64,000 nucleotides of DNA from an uncultured Roseibium sp. (GTDB lineage Bacteria > Pseudomonadota > Alphaproteobacteria > Rhizobiales > Stappiaceae), in contig NZ_CANMFD010000001.1 of NCBI RefSeq assembly GCF_947496995.1, positions 802,692 through 866,691 on the forward strand. The letters are read 5' to 3'. The position numbers were made by a program, and so were the translations under genes. Positions 17,636 through 27,344 of the stretch are shown here, piece after piece; the stretch's first letter is position 1, and every line of letters begins with the position of its first letter. The notes below the pieces were generated by a model. The model worked only from the letters and a program-made list of their open reading frames with translations, searched no databases and had not been told where the DNA came from.

Positions 17636-18408
17636 GTGACACGGTCGAAAACGCAAAACGCGCCCTCGGGCTGATCGATCTGACCAACCTCAACGAGGAT
17701 TGCACCGCCGCCGATATCACCGCGCTGAGCGTCCGCACCGTGACGGATCACGGGTCGGTCGCCGCCGTCTGCGTCTGGCCGCGTTTCGTCGCGCAGGCAG
17801 CACAGGAGCTGAAGGGAACCGGCGTCAAGGTCGCCACCGTCGTGAATTTTCCGGCAGGTGATGACGACACCAATACCATTGTCGCCCAGACGAAACAGGC
17901 GCTGGACGATGGCGCCGACGAGATTGACCTGGTGATGAATTACAAGGCCTTCACGGCGGGGCGGAAGGGATATGCCGAAGAGCAGATCATCCGCGTCAAG
18001 GCCGTGATCCCGGAGCCTGCGATCCTGAAGGTGATCCTGGAAACCGGGGAGATCGGCGATCCGCTGCTGATCCATGCCGCTTCCAATGTGGCGATCTCCG
18101 CCGGAGCCGATTTCATCAAGACTTCCACGGGAAAGGTCGCCGTCAATGCGACGCTCGAGGCCGCCGAAATCATGCTGACCGCCATCGAGGAGGCGCGCCG
18201 CGACAACGCTGAACGCGTCATCGGGTTCAAGCCCGCTGGCGGCATCAGGACGAGTGAGGATGCAGCGTCCTATCTGGCGCTCGCGGACCGGATCATGGGT
18301 CACAATTGGGCGTCGGCGTCCACATTCCGCTTCGGCGCAAGCGGCCTTCTGGATGCGTTGATCGCTACGATCGAGGGCAAGGACCCGACGGCCGGCCAGA
18401 GCTATTGA
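17632..18408 (+). CDS. deoC: Deoxyribose-phosphate aldolase
   Basis: Class I aldolase cleaving 2-deoxyribose-5-phosphate to glyceraldehyde-3-phosphate and acetaldehyde. The Schiff-base lysine is K163 in FIKTSTGKV, and the second active-site lysine is K200 in GFKPAGGI. LCV-like VAAVCVWPRFV and ATVVNFPAG near the N-terminus match the family. The start at 17632 overlaps the phosphorylase stop by four bases and gives 258 residues, the normal length. Confidence 0.96.
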   Translation: MSDTVENAKRALGLIDLTNLNEDCTAADITALSVRTVTDHGSVAAVCVWPRFVAQAAQELKGTGVKVATVVNFPAGDDDTNTIVAQTKQALDDGADEIDLVMNYKAFTAGRKGYAEEQIIRVKAVIPEPAILKVILETGEIGDPLLIHAASNVAISAGADFIKTSTGKVAVNATLEAAEIMLTAIEEARRDNAERVIGFKPAGGIRTSEDAASYLALADRIMGHNWASASTFRFGASGLLDALIATIEGKDPTAGQSY

Positions 18409-18454
18409 AGCTGAAACAGGGCTTCTGAAAAATGTTGCCACGAGGATACCAAGC

Positions 18455-19771
18455 ATGCTGCCGCAGGAACTGATCCGCAAGAAGCGCGACGGGGGAACAC
18501 TCGACGCCGCGGAGATCGCTTTTTTCGTCAAGGGGCTGGCCGACGGATCGGTCACCGAGGGACAGGTAGCGGCCCTGGCCATGGCCGTCTTTTTCAAGGG
18601 ATTGAACGTAGACGAACGCGTAGCCCTGACGCTTGCCATGCGCGACAGCGGCGATGTCATGAACTGGTCCGGTATCGACGCGCCGGTTCTCGACAAGCAC
18701 TCCACCGGCGGCGTCGGGGACAACGTCTCCCTGATGCTCGCCCCGGCGCTTGCCGCCTGCGGCGCAGCCGTACCGATGATCTCCGGCCGCGGCCTCGGCC
18801 ATACCGGCGGCACGCTGGACAAGTTCGACAGTATCCCCGGTTACCAGACCCAGCCGGACAACGCGCTGTTCAAGAAGGTGGTCAAGGAGATCGGCTGCGC
18901 CGTCATCGGCCAGACGGGCAATCTGGCCCCCGCCGACAAGCGCTTCTACGGCATCCGTGACGTGACCGGCACCGTAGAGAGCATTGATCTCATCACCGCT
19001 TCCATCCTGTCGAAAAAATTGTCGGCAGGCCTGCAGGGCCTGGTGCTGGACGTCAAATGGGGCACAGGCGCCTTCATGGCGACGCTGGAGGAAGCCCGCG
19101 CTCTGGCGGAAAGCCTCGTTCAGGTGGCCAACGGCGCCGGTCTCAAGACCACAGCCCTGTTGACGGACATGAACGAACCGCTGGCCTCCGCTGCCGGCAA
19201 CGCGGTCGAGATGCAGAACGCGGTGGATTTCCTCAAAGGGACTGCCATCGACAACCGCCTGTGGGACGTGACGGTTGCCCAGGGCGGCGAATTGCTCGCC
19301 ACCGGCGGTATCGCCGCGACAGCCGAATCTGGTGAAGAGATGATGCGCCAAGCGTTTCAAAGCGGCAAGGCAGCGGAAAAATTCGCGCAGATGGTCGAAG
19401 CGCTGGGCGGTCCGGCCGACTTCATGGAAAAAGCCGAACTCTACCTCGCAAAGGCCCCTGTCGAAGCGCCTGTCTATGCCGATCACGACGGCGTGGTCAC
19501 GGGTGTGGATGCCCGGGCGGTCGGCGTGGCCGTGGTCGCGCTGGGCGGCGGCCGCAAGGCCGCTTCGGATGTGATCGATCCGGCTGTCGGACTGACCAGT
19601 CTGGCCGGTGTCGGCAACACGGTTGACGCGGATGCGCCACTGGCGATCGTTCATGCAAGATCCGAGGAAGACGCGGAAGCGGCGGCGAGCGCTCTGCGCC
19701 GGGCCTACACCCTTGGCTCGGCGGCAGATGTCGTCGACCGGCCCATCGTCGCCGGCCGCATCGCACCGTAA
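18455..19771 (+). CDS. deoA: Thymidine phosphorylase
   Basis: Phosphorolyses thymidine and deoxyuridine to the free base and 2-deoxyribose-1-phosphate. The 438-residue protein has the signature KHSTGGVGDNVSLMLAP at about residues 80-96, ISGRGLGHTGGTLDKFDSIPG, and VKWGTGAFM, in the order of the thymidine/pyrimidine phosphorylase family. GAGGA lies upstream of the ATG. It is separated from deoC by 46 bases and from deoB by 82 bases containing a short hairpin. Confidence 0.96.
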   Translation: MLPQELIRKKRDGGTLDAAEIAFFVKGLADGSVTEGQVAALAMAVFFKGLNVDERVALTLAMRDSGDVMNWSGIDAPVLDKHSTGGVGDNVSLMLAPALAACGAAVPMISGRGLGHTGGTLDKFDSIPGYQTQPDNALFKKVVKEIGCAVIGQTGNLAPADKRFYGIRDVTGTVESIDLITASILSKKLSAGLQGLVLDVKWGTGAFMATLEEARALAESLVQVANGAGLKTTALLTDMNEPLASAAGNAVEMQNAVDFLKGTAIDNRLWDVTVAQGGELLATGGIAATAESGEEMMRQAFQSGKAAEKFAQMVEALGGPADFMEKAELYLAKAPVEAPVYADHDGVVTGVDARAVGVAVVALGGGRKAASDVIDPAVGLTSLAGVGNTVDADAPLAIVHARSEEDAEAAASALRRAYTLGSAADVVDRPIVAGRIAP

Positions 19772-19785
19772 GCTACGAACTTGTG

Positions 19786-19804
19786 CCGGGACCGCAGGTC
19801 CCGG
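19786..19804 (+). other. Short hairpin between deoA and deoB
   Basis: CCGGGACC pairs perfectly with GGTCCCGG across a three-base loop. No T run follows. It may be an mRNA processing or stability element within the operon. Confidence 0.4.
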
Positions 19805-19853
19805 TGCCCATCCGGCATGAAGCCGGGATTAGAAAAAATTTGAGGAGATGCCC

Positions 19854-21074
19854 ATGCCCCGTGCAATCCTGTGCGTGCTGGACAGTTTCGGCATTGGCGG
19901 CGCGGAGGATGCGGACGCCTTTGGCGATGCCGGGTCCGATACTCTGGGCCATATCGCCGAGAAATGCGCGTCCGGCCTGGCGGATCGGGAGGGGTTGCGC
20001 AGCGGCCCCTTGTCGGTTCCCAACATGGACCGGCTCGGTCTTGGTGCGGCCAGCAAGCTGTCGACCGGCAGGGACGTGCCGGGTCTGGACTTCGCAGGCG
20101 ACCCGCAAGGGCTCTGGGGCTATGCGGCGGAAGTGTCCAACGGCAAGGACACGCCGTCCGGCCACTGGGAAATCGCCGGTGTGCCCGTCCGCTTCGACTG
20201 GGGTTATTTCCCCAAGACGATCCCGACCTTTCCGAGTGAACTGATCGATAGGATCAAGGACAAGGCGGGACTGGACGGCATCCTCGGTGACAAGCACGCG
20301 TCCGGTACGGAGATCATCGCCGAGCTCGGCGAGGAGCATCTCAGGTCGGGCAAACCGATCTTCTATACGTCAGCGGACTCGGTCATACAGATTGCCGCCC
20401 ACGAAGAGCACTTCGGCCTGGAACGGCTGTATGATCTTTGTGAGATCACCCGCGAATTCGCCGATCCCTATAATATCGGCCGCGTCATCGCCCGGCCGTT
20501 CACCGGGGAAACGGCCGCAACCTTCGTCCGTACGCCCAACCGGCGGGACTATTCGGTGCTGCCGCCGGAGCCGACACTGCTTGACCGGCTGACCCAGGCC
20601 GGCCGCACTGTCTACGGCGTCGGCAAGATCTCCGACATCTTCGCCCATCAGGGGGTTTCGAAGGTTCTCAAAGGCGCCGGCAACGACGCGCTTTTCGAAA
20701 AGACCCTCGAAGCCATGCAGCAGGCCGGGGACGGCGATCTGGTCTTCGCCAATTTCATCGATTTCGATTCGCTTTACGGTCACCGCCGGGACGTTCCGGG
20801 CTATGCCGCCGCCCTGGAACACTTCGATCGTCAGCTGCCCGAACTGCTTGCCGGTTTGCGGGAGGGAGACCTGCTGATCCTGACGGCCGATCATGGCTGC
20901 GATCCGACGTGGAAGGGCACCGATCACACGCGCGAGCATGTCCCTGTCATCGCGACAGGCCCCGGTATCGCTGGCAGATCCGTCGGCGGACGGAAAACCT
21001 TTGCCGATATCGGCGAGAGCGTCGCCGATCATCTGGGCATAGCCCGGGGCCTCCACGGTGAGAGTTTTCTTTAG
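19854..21074 (+). CDS. deoB: Phosphopentomutase
   Basis: Interconverts (deoxy)ribose-1-phosphate and (deoxy)ribose-5-phosphate; a metal-dependent alkaline-phosphatase-superfamily enzyme. The N-terminal metal site is in [24 protein letters not shown] follows, and late in the protein come GHRRD and [22 protein letters not shown], where the aspartates and histidines bind the two metal ions. I prefer the ATG at 19854 over 19848, because GAGGAG directly abuts the latter and is well spaced for the former. It gives 406 residues. It joins the phosphorolysis steps to deoC and to the pentose phosphate pathway. Confidence 0.95.
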   Translation: MPRAILCVLDSFGIGGAEDADAFGDAGSDTLGHIAEKCASGLADREGLRSGPLSVPNMDRLGLGAASKLSTGRDVPGLDFAGDPQGLWGYAAEVSNGKDTPSGHWEIAGVPVRFDWGYFPKTIPTFPSELIDRIKDKAGLDGILGDKHASGTEIIAELGEEHLRSGKPIFYTSADSVIQIAAHEEHFGLERLYDLCEITREFADPYNIGRVIARPFTGETAATFVRTPNRRDYSVLPPEPTLLDRLTQAGRTVYGVGKISDIFAHQGVSKVLKGAGNDALFEKTLEAMQQAGDGDLVFANFIDFDSLYGHRRDVPGYAAALEHFDRQLPELLAGLREGDLLILTADHGCDPTWKGTDHTREHVPVIATGPGIAGRSVGGRKTFADIGESVADHLGIARGLHGESFL

Positions 21075-21186
21075 CTCGGGGACTCAGGCACAATAGGGCA
21101 CTGAGCCGGTACTTTCCAAAGGGTGTGGCTCGCCACACCGGGAACGGCACACCTGCCATTCATTCACGATCGAGGACCCGCCGCAC

Positions 21187-22194
21187 ATGAGCGATCCCAT
21201 CACGGTTCCGAAAGCCGAACTGCACTGCCACATTGAGGGCGCGGCTCCGCCGAGCCTGGTCAAGCGGCTGGCGGACAAGCATGGCATGGACGTGTCGAAA
21301 GTGCTGGATGGCAACGGCAAGTATGTCTGGTCCGACTTCACCACATTTCTGAAGGCCTATGACACGGCAAGCGCCGTGTTCAGGACCCCCGCCGACTATG
21401 CCATCCTGGCGGAAACCTATTTCCGCATGCTGGCCGCCGAGGGCGCCATCTACGGCGAAATCTTCATTTCTCCCGATCATGCCCAGGCGACGGGTCTCTC
21501 CTACCGCTCCTATGTCGAAGGCTTGTCCGCCGGGATCGAGCGGGCCAAGAACGATACCGCCATCGAAGGCCGGATGATCGCGGTCGGAGTGCGTCATTTC
21601 GGGTCCGCGGCGGTGGAACGCGTCATCAAGGAGGTGATTGCCAATCCCAATCCCCTGGTGACCGGTTTCGGTCTTGCAGGCGACGAGCGCTCGGGCCATC
21701 CCGCCAACTTTTCCAAGGCCTTCCGCATGGCGGCGGAAGCCGGGCTCGGCACGACGGCCCATGCCGGCGAATTCGGCGGTCCGGACAGCGTCACCGCAGC
21801 GCTGGAATTCCTGCGCGTCAAGCGTATCGGGCACGGCGTGCGTGCCATCGAGGACAAGGAACTCGTCAAGCGGTTGGCCGACGAGGAGATCGTGCTGGAG
21901 GTCTGTCCCGGCTCCAATGTGTCGCTGGGCGTCTATACCCATCTGCGCTTCCATCCGGTGAACATGCTGCGCCGGCAAGGCGTGAAGGTGACCCTCAACT
22001 CCGACGATCCGCCGTTCTTCGGCACCACGCTCGGCAAGGAATATTCCTCCGTCTCCGAAACATTCGGCTGGACGTTCGACGACCAGATGGAGGTCACTCG
22101 CACGGCCATCGAGGCGGCATTTTGCGACGAGCCGACGCGAAACCGCCTGCTGGTCCGGCTGGACAGCGCGGTGCAGAAGCCGGTTGAGGGATAG
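21187..22194 (+). CDS. add: Adenosine deaminase
   Basis: Deaminates adenosine and deoxyadenosine to inosine and deoxyinosine. Zinc ligands H13 and H15 are in ELHCHIEG. TAHAGEFGG in the middle supplies a zinc-binding histidine and the proton-donating glutamate lies nearby, RIGHGVRA contributes the catalytic histidine, and LNSDDPPFFGT near the C-terminus the final aspartates. At 335 residues it is a typical bacterial Add. It follows deoB by 112 bases, a gap containing the small hairpin GGTGTGGC/GCCACACC at 21122-21139. Confidence 0.95.
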   Translation: MSDPITVPKAELHCHIEGAAPPSLVKRLADKHGMDVSKVLDGNGKYVWSDFTTFLKAYDTASAVFRTPADYAILAETYFRMLAAEGAIYGEIFISPDHAQATGLSYRSYVEGLSAGIERAKNDTAIEGRMIAVGVRHFGSAAVERVIKEVIANPNPLVTGFGLAGDERSGHPANFSKAFRMAAEAGLGTTAHAGEFGGPDSVTAALEFLRVKRIGHGVRAIEDKELVKRLADEEIVLEVCPGSNVSLGVYTHLRFHPVNMLRRQGVKVTLNSDDPPFFGTTLGKEYSSVSETFGWTFDDQMEVTRTAIEAAFCDEPTRNRLLVRLDSAVQKPVEG

Positions 22195-22263
22195 GTCCCG
22201 AAGACGCCCTGGCCCTTCCGGGCAAGGGTGGCTGGGTCGCATTGAAGAGGAAGAGAGAGCCCC

Positions 22264-23520
22264 TCAGATATCCCCGCCCGTCTCGTCCACTTCCGTTCTC
22301 GGGTCGAGCACGACCGTTTCCGGCGTTGTTGTCTGGGCAGTCGTCAGGACAGGCAGGAAGTCCGATTTGTCTTCCGTCTTGACCGGCGCGCGCTGGCTTA
22401 TGCGCCAGATGGCAAACAGCATCATGGAAAGATGGGCCGCGGCGGTTACCTGGAAGAGGGCGCCCGGATAGGTGAAGGTCATCAGGCCGGACGCCATCAG
22501 CGGTCCGACCATCGTGCCCGTTCCGAAGATCAGCAGCAACCCGCCGCTGATGCGCAGGAAGTCTCCCGGTTCCGCGTGGTCGCTGGCATGGGCGACGATC
22601 ACCGGATACATGGAATAGATGATGCCGCCGAAGGCCGCGATCAGCAGGATCGTGATCACCGAATCGTTGCCGCCGATCAGCGACAGGCTGGAGCCGAACG
22701 ACATGGCGGCGACCGCGAGGCCGACGAGCACAAGCCGCCGGTCCAGCCGGTCCGACAGCATGCCGACCGGGATCTGCACCATGGCGCCCGCCAGAAGCGC
22801 AAGGCTCATCATGATGGCGATTTCAGGGATATCGAGTCCGATATGCCGGCCGTAGACGGCGCCGAGCGTACCGAAGGAGCCGTTGGAAACACCGACCATG
22901 AAAACAGCGACCACCGCGATCGGCGAGTTGCGCCACAGCTGTTTGGGATCGAGTTTCGCCTGCGTCAACGGCTGCGGGGAAGCGGCTGTCGAGAGCGCTG
23001 TCGGCAACAGCGACAGGGAATAGATAATGGAACCGAGAACGAAGAAGAAATAGCCGCTCGCGGACCCGAGCGTGAGCAGCATCTGGCCGGCGGTTGTCGC
23101 CGCCAGATTGATCATCGTGTAAAGGCCGAAGATCCGTCCCCGGGTTTCGGATGTGGACCGCTCGTTGAGCCAGCTTTCCACGATCATCGCCGCGCCGGAA
23201 AAGCAGAACCCGGAAATCGCTCTCAGCACGATCCAGACGGCGGCATCGATGAACAGCAGGTTCAGCAGAACAGTGATCGCCGCAAGTGAGGCCAGCGCCC
23301 CGAAGGACCGCACATGCCCGACCCGCTTGACGATAACCGGAACGGCGAGACAGCCGCTCATGAAACCGAGCGCCCATCCGGCTCCCAGAAGGCCCAGCGA
23401 GGCATCGGAAAATCCTTGCGCCAGACCGGCCAGCGGCAACAGCAGGCCATGCAGGCCGCCTGCCAGCAAAAGCAGGCCTGATCCGGCGAGAAGGGCGGCG
23501 ATCGAAACGACGGAGGACAT
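22264..23520 (-). CDS. MFS transporter (YcaD-like)
   Basis: Inner-membrane protein of 418 residues with twelve predicted hydrophobic segments in two halves and a cytoplasmic C-tail. The first loop has the MFS motif-like VIVKRVGHVRSFG, and SFWLNERSTSETRGRIFG-like residues (ESWLNERSTSETRGR) after helix 4 match the YcaD-like family of unknown substrate. It is convergent with add and divergent from the URC4 gene, so it splits the plus-strand nucleoside genes. A base or nucleoside cargo is a guess from context only. Confidence 0.85.
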   Translation of the reverse strand: MSSVVSIAALLAGSGLLLLAGGLHGLLLPLAGLAQGFSDASLGLLGAGWALGFMSGCLAVPVIVKRVGHVRSFGALASLAAITVLLNLLFIDAAVWIVLRAISGFCFSGAAMIVESWLNERSTSETRGRIFGLYTMINLAATTAGQMLLTLGSASGYFFFVLGSIIYSLSLLPTALSTAASPQPLTQAKLDPKQLWRNSPIAVVAVFMVGVSNGSFGTLGAVYGRHIGLDIPEIAIMMSLALLAGAMVQIPVGMLSDRLDRRLVLVGLAVAAMSFGSSLSLIGGNDSVITILLIAAFGGIIYSMYPVIVAHASDHAEPGDFLRISGGLLLIFGTGTMVGPLMASGLMTFTYPGALFQVTAAAHLSMMLFAIWRISQRAPVKTEDKSDFLPVLTTAQTTTPETVVLDPRTEVDETGGDI

Positions 23521-23678
23521 GAAATTTCCAGTTGGGGCGATTGTCGGTGCGGGGTTTCATACAGCTGAATGATGATCAATGACGAACCCGTTTGACAAGT
23601 TTATGGTGGAAAGCCACACCAAACATGTCTTTTCAAGGTGCTGCCCGCAGCGACGCTGCCCGTCTCCCGCTTTCCGGA

Positions 23679-24929
23679 ATGTTTTTGATGAATTCTTCTG
23701 TCTCACCTTTGACCTTTTTCCAGCCGAGCGAAGTGCGGCGCCAGGCGCACCGGTTTCTCGATCTGGCGCAGGCAGGCACGCTTGCCCATGTGCGGGTCGA
23801 TCTAGCGAAGCTGGCGGACGCGCTGGTCACGGTTCTGGAGACCACCCGGAAGACCTATCCCGATTTCCAGATCCCGCCCTATGGCATCTGGCGGGACTTC
23901 GAAACCGGTGGTATCGACCGCTGGGGCGCGATGGCAAGTGCCCGCAATTTTGAAACCGCCGAAGACATGCTGGCGGCAGCAACGGATCTTGCGGTGCTCG
24001 GCGCTTTCATGAAGACCCGGCATCCGCAAGACTGGACATTCGAAGACCGGATGACGGGGACCGTTGCGACGGGCAGGCAGGCATCGGCTCTCGCCGCTTT
24101 TCACATGTTCGCCGCCGGCTCTTTTTCTGCCGAGATGACGGACCCCTACCGTGTCGATGCCGAGACCCTTATCCGGCTCGACAAAGAGGAGCTTGCCTTC
24201 GGCCTGCAATGGGATCCGGAGGGTGATGCCGAATTGCTGGAAGACATGCAGCGGCATCTCAAGCGTCTGGGAGAAGCGCTTGCGCTGCGTCCCGACCTGT
24301 TTTCCGAAGGGGATACCACCCGGCCCGGCCTAGTGGCCACGCGTCTGGCAAAAGACAGCGACGGCACTGTCAGTGCCGGAAAGCTTCTCGATCACCTGCT
24401 GGAAGCGCTCGCTCCGGTCTGGGACGGCGGAGCGCAGGAAGGCGAGATTGCCCTTGGGGACAGCTTTGCCCATTCCGCTCTGCCCGATGATGATGCGGCA
24501 AGTGCCGTGCCCTTCCATCTGGCCGCCCAGGAAATGGTCTACGCCCTTGTCGAACCTTTTGCCTGGGCCGGGCTGGAAATTGCCGGTCTTGAGGACCTGA
24601 CGCCCCCGGCCGACGAAATTCATGCCGCGCTGTTCGTCCATACCGGCGTATTGGAGGTCAGAACCGCCGCTGGTGCCCTGACTTTTCAGGAAGAGCAGGA
24701 CCGCATGGTCGAACTGCGCGCCGTCAGTTCCGCGTTGACGGATCAATTGGCGGAGCTGTTGCGCGGCGAACTTGGGGTTCCTGTGGATCAGTTGCCGCTC
24801 ACCTGCATCCTTGAAGGCGGCACGCATCGGGCCGGGCGGCGGATACTGGAAGACGACGCGGGCGAGTTGGGCAATCTCGAAAGATTTATGAACCCGGGGT
24901 CTGTTTTTTGGTTGCCGTTCGGGGCATAG
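23679..24929 (+). CDS. URC4/DUF1688 family protein (uracil catabolism)
   Basis: Belongs to the URC4/urg3 (DUF1688) family, which acts in the reductive-independent URC route of uracil breakdown in fungi and some bacteria. Its exact chemistry is not settled. Family-like segments are VRRQAHRFLDLA near the start, PPYGIWRDFETGG, DRW and the C-terminal LEGGTHRAGRRI. The start is uncertain: ATGs at 23679 and 23688 precede the conserved region, and the frame runs open to a TTG at 23592. The downstream gene is upp, a pairing known for URC loci, where uracil phosphoribosyltransferase makes the pathway intermediate. The usual third gene, a GTP cyclohydrolase II-like URC1, is not in this window. Confidence 0.85.
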   Translation: MFLMNSSVSPLTFFQPSEVRRQAHRFLDLAQAGTLAHVRVDLAKLADALVTVLETTRKTYPDFQIPPYGIWRDFETGGIDRWGAMASARNFETAEDMLAAATDLAVLGAFMKTRHPQDWTFEDRMTGTVATGRQASALAAFHMFAAGSFSAEMTDPYRVDAETLIRLDKEELAFGLQWDPEGDAELLEDMQRHLKRLGEALALRPDLFSEGDTTRPGLVATRLAKDSDGTVSAGKLLDHLLEALAPVWDGGAQEGEIALGDSFAHSALPDDDAASAVPFHLAAQEMVYALVEPFAWAGLEIAGLEDLTPPADEIHAALFVHTGVLEVRTAAGALTFQEEQDRMVELRAVSSALTDQLAELLRGELGVPVDQLPLTCILEGGTHRAGRRILEDDAGELGNLERFMNPGSVFWLPFGA

Positions 24930-25002
24930 GTCCCGAACATGAAAATTCATTGAGGCCGGTCCGGATCGTACGGACCCAGACTTGAACAAAAGAGAGGCAG
25001 AT

Positions 25003-25632
25003 ATGTCCGGAGCCAACGTCATCAGCCACCCGCTGGTCCAGCACAAACTGAGCATCATGCGTGACAAGAGCACGTCCACCCAGGGCTTCAGGCGTCTTCT
25101 GCGCGAGATCTCCACGCTGCTGTGCTACGAGGTGACCCGGGATCTGCCGCTGGTTCGCCAGACCATCGAGACGCCGGTCGCTGAAATGCAGGCGCCGACG
25201 CTTGCGGGCAAGAAGCTTGTCTTCGCCTCTGTTCTCAGGGCGGGCAACGGCCTTCTGGAGGGCATGCTGGATCTGGTCCCCTCGGCACGCGTCGCCCATA
25301 TCGGCCTTTACCGGGACCCGGAAACCCTCCAGCCGGTCGAATATTATTTCAAGGCTCCGGAAGATCTGCACGAGCGTCTGGTGATCGTCGTGGACCCGAT
25401 GCTGGCCACCGCCAATTCCGCCATCGCCGCCATCCAGAAACTGAAGGAGCGCGGTGCCAACAATATTCGTTTCCTGTGCCTGCTGGCGGCTCCGGAAGGC
25501 GTTGCGAAATTCAACCAGATGCATCCGGATGTGCCGATCTTCACGGCCTCGATCGACGAGAAGCTCAACGAAAAGGGTTACATCGTTCCAGGTCTCGGCG
25601 ATGCGGGCGATCGGATGTACGGCACGAAATAG
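25003..25632 (+). CDS. upp: Uracil phosphoribosyltransferase
   Basis: Converts uracil and PRPP to UMP. The 209-residue protein has [15 protein letters not shown] for the flexible loop region, the PRPP-binding loop [12 protein letters not shown] near residue 128, and the uracil-binding C-terminal [18 protein letters not shown]. The ATG at 25003 has GAGAGG eight bases upstream; a TTG at 24982 is less likely. Lying right after the URC4 gene, it can serve both salvage and the URC route, and its substrate is made by cdd plus phosphorolysis upstream. Confidence 0.96.
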   Translation: MSGANVISHPLVQHKLSIMRDKSTSTQGFRRLLREISTLLCYEVTRDLPLVRQTIETPVAEMQAPTLAGKKLVFASVLRAGNGLLEGMLDLVPSARVAHIGLYRDPETLQPVEYYFKAPEDLHERLVIVVDPMLATANSAIAAIQKLKERGANNIRFLCLLAAPEGVAKFNQMHPDVPIFTASIDEKLNEKGYIVPGLGDAGDRMYGTK

Positions 25633-25770
25633 TCCGCCTGGCGCAGGGCCGGAGATATTCGCCCTGCGCCGGTGTGACACGGTTTCTGCGCCTTCAGGCA
25701 AGGGCTTTTGCGCCAGTTCCGGGCGGCAGGGTCATCTGCTTCCTGGCAAATTGAGAACAAGGACCACGGC

Positions 25771-26670
25771 ATGATCACCGTATTCGGCTCCATCAACCTC
25801 GACCTCGTCGTTTCCGTTCCGCGGCTGCCGAAGGCTGGGGAGACAGTCAGTGGTCCGGACCACCAGTCCTTCGCCGGTGGGAAGGGCGCGAACCAGGCGC
25901 TGGCAGCCAGCCGGGCCGGAGCTGCGGTAAAGATGGTCGGAGCGGTCGGGCGCGACGCCTTTGCGGTCCCGGCTCTTGCCAATCTGCGGGAAGCGGGCAT
26001 CGACCTGTCGGATGTCCGGGAACTGGATGGCGCAACCGGCCTTGCCCTGATCGGTATCGATCCCTCCGGAGAAAACCAGATCATTGTCGCCAGCGGCACC
26101 AATGCGCGTGTCGAGGCCGACTGGCTGGATGACACTCTTACCGACGCCCATGTCCTGATGCTTCAGGGAGAAGCCCCTTATGAGGAAACCATCCGGGCTA
26201 TGGGACTTGCGCGCGGGGCAGGGGCATCCGTTTTCTGGAACCCGGCTCCCGTACCGACGGGCAATCCGGGCACCGGGCTTGACGCGGTCAACACGCTGGT
26301 GGTGAACGAAAGCGAAGCGGCGTTGTTAGCTGGCGGTCTTGGCATCGCGGGCGGCGTGGAATCCTTTCTGGACAATGTCGTCAGGCCTGGACGGGCCGTG
26401 GTCGTGACCCTCGGCTCCGAGGGTGTTGCCGCCGCCAATGGCAACGACCGGTTCCGGTTCGCATCGCCCTCTGTCGATGCGGTGGACACCACCGGTGCGG
26501 GAGACGCCTTTTGCGGCGCTCTTGCGGCGGCGCTCGACCTTGGCCAGCCGTTCGAGAGGGCGCTCAGGGAAGGGGTCGCCGCAGGCGCTCTTGCCTGTAC
26601 CGTGACAGGCGCCCAGTCCAGCGCGCCGATGAAGGCGGATATCGCCCGCCTTGCGGATCAAATCGCCTGA
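25771..26670 (+). CDS. rbsK: Ribokinase
   Basis: PfkB-family kinase phosphorylating ribose to ribose-5-phosphate. The N-terminal signature GGKGANQALAA starts near residue 37. The C-terminal signature DTTGAGDAFCGALAA lies near residue 238 with the catalytic aspartate in GAGDAF. AAGGA precedes the ATG at 25771; the frame extends to 25708 without a good start. It ends the nucleoside island and would recapture ribose released by hydrolysis. A deoxyribose specificity cannot be excluded from the sequence. Confidence 0.92.
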   Translation: MITVFGSINLDLVVSVPRLPKAGETVSGPDHQSFAGGKGANQALAASRAGAAVKMVGAVGRDAFAVPALANLREAGIDLSDVRELDGATGLALIGIDPSGENQIIVASGTNARVEADWLDDTLTDAHVLMLQGEAPYEETIRAMGLARGAGASVFWNPAPVPTGNPGTGLDAVNTLVVNESEAALLAGGLGIAGGVESFLDNVVRPGRAVVVTLGSEGVAAANGNDRFRFASPSVDAVDTTGAGDAFCGALAAALDLGQPFERALREGVAAGALACTVTGAQSSAPMKADIARLADQIA

Positions 26671-26754
26671 GACGGTTTTCGGACCGCGGTTTTACAGGCC
26701 GCTAAGGAAACTCTGCTATGCCAGCGGCATCTCGCTCTGAAGGGTCGGCCGGGC

Positions 26755-27273
26755 ATGTGGCGGTTTTTGGTGATTTTGTTGGTCTGCGTTGCGATCGCAC
26801 CGTTTTTGCCGGGAGTGATCGAGAGCGGTCTGAAGAGACTGGCCGATCGTGAAGCACCTTCAGCCGTCAGCGAAAGCGCAAGCGAAGCAGAGGGTGGCGG
26901 CGGGCGGACACACCGCATTTCGGCAGACCCTCAAGGGCATTTTATCGCCGAGGTCCGCCTGAACGGCCGCTTTGTCGAGATGCTGGTGGATACCGGGGCC
27001 ACATTGACCGCGCTGCCTCGGTCTCTGGCTGAAGATATCGGCATTTTTCTACAGGAAGCCGACTTCAAATATCCGGTCCATACCGCCAACGGCACTGCCT
27101 TGGGCGCCAAGGCGACAATCGACCGTTTGAGCATCGGTGACATACGCTTCACGAACGTGAATGCACTGGTGATGAAAGACCAAAGTCTGGGGAACCCGCT
27201 GCTGGGTATGTCCGTTCTCAACAAGCTGAGAAAGTTTGACATGTCCGAGGGCACCCTTGTACTTATTCAGTAG
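26755..27273 (+). CDS. Retropepsin-like aspartic protease (TIGR02281 type)
   Basis: A 172-residue membrane-anchored protein. Residues 1-20 form one hydrophobic helix (FLVILLVCVAIAPFLPGV) and the rest is a single retropepsin-like domain with the active-site triad VDTGAT at about residues 78-83 and the closing LLGMSVLNKL. Proteins of this clan AA family are common in alphaproteobacteria and largely uncharacterised; they should dimerise to be active. It stands alone between rbsK and the phosphomannomutase gene. Confidence 0.88.
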   Translation: MWRFLVILLVCVAIAPFLPGVIESGLKRLADREAPSAVSESASEAEGGGGRTHRISADPQGHFIAEVRLNGRFVEMLVDTGATLTALPRSLAEDIGIFLQEADFKYPVHTANGTALGAKATIDRLSIGDIRFTNVNALVMKDQSLGNPLLGMSVLNKLRKFDMSEGTLVLIQ

Positions 27274-27344
27274 AAAAATACTTTTGGCGTTCTCCGGGAT
27301 CTGTCTTTTCAGCAGGATCCATCTTTTCAAATTGAGAGGCTTGC

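Noticed and set aside
22195-22263. Possible terminator between add and the MFS gene (CCCTT...AAGGG)
   Set aside because: The stem is only five bases with no T run, too weak to list.
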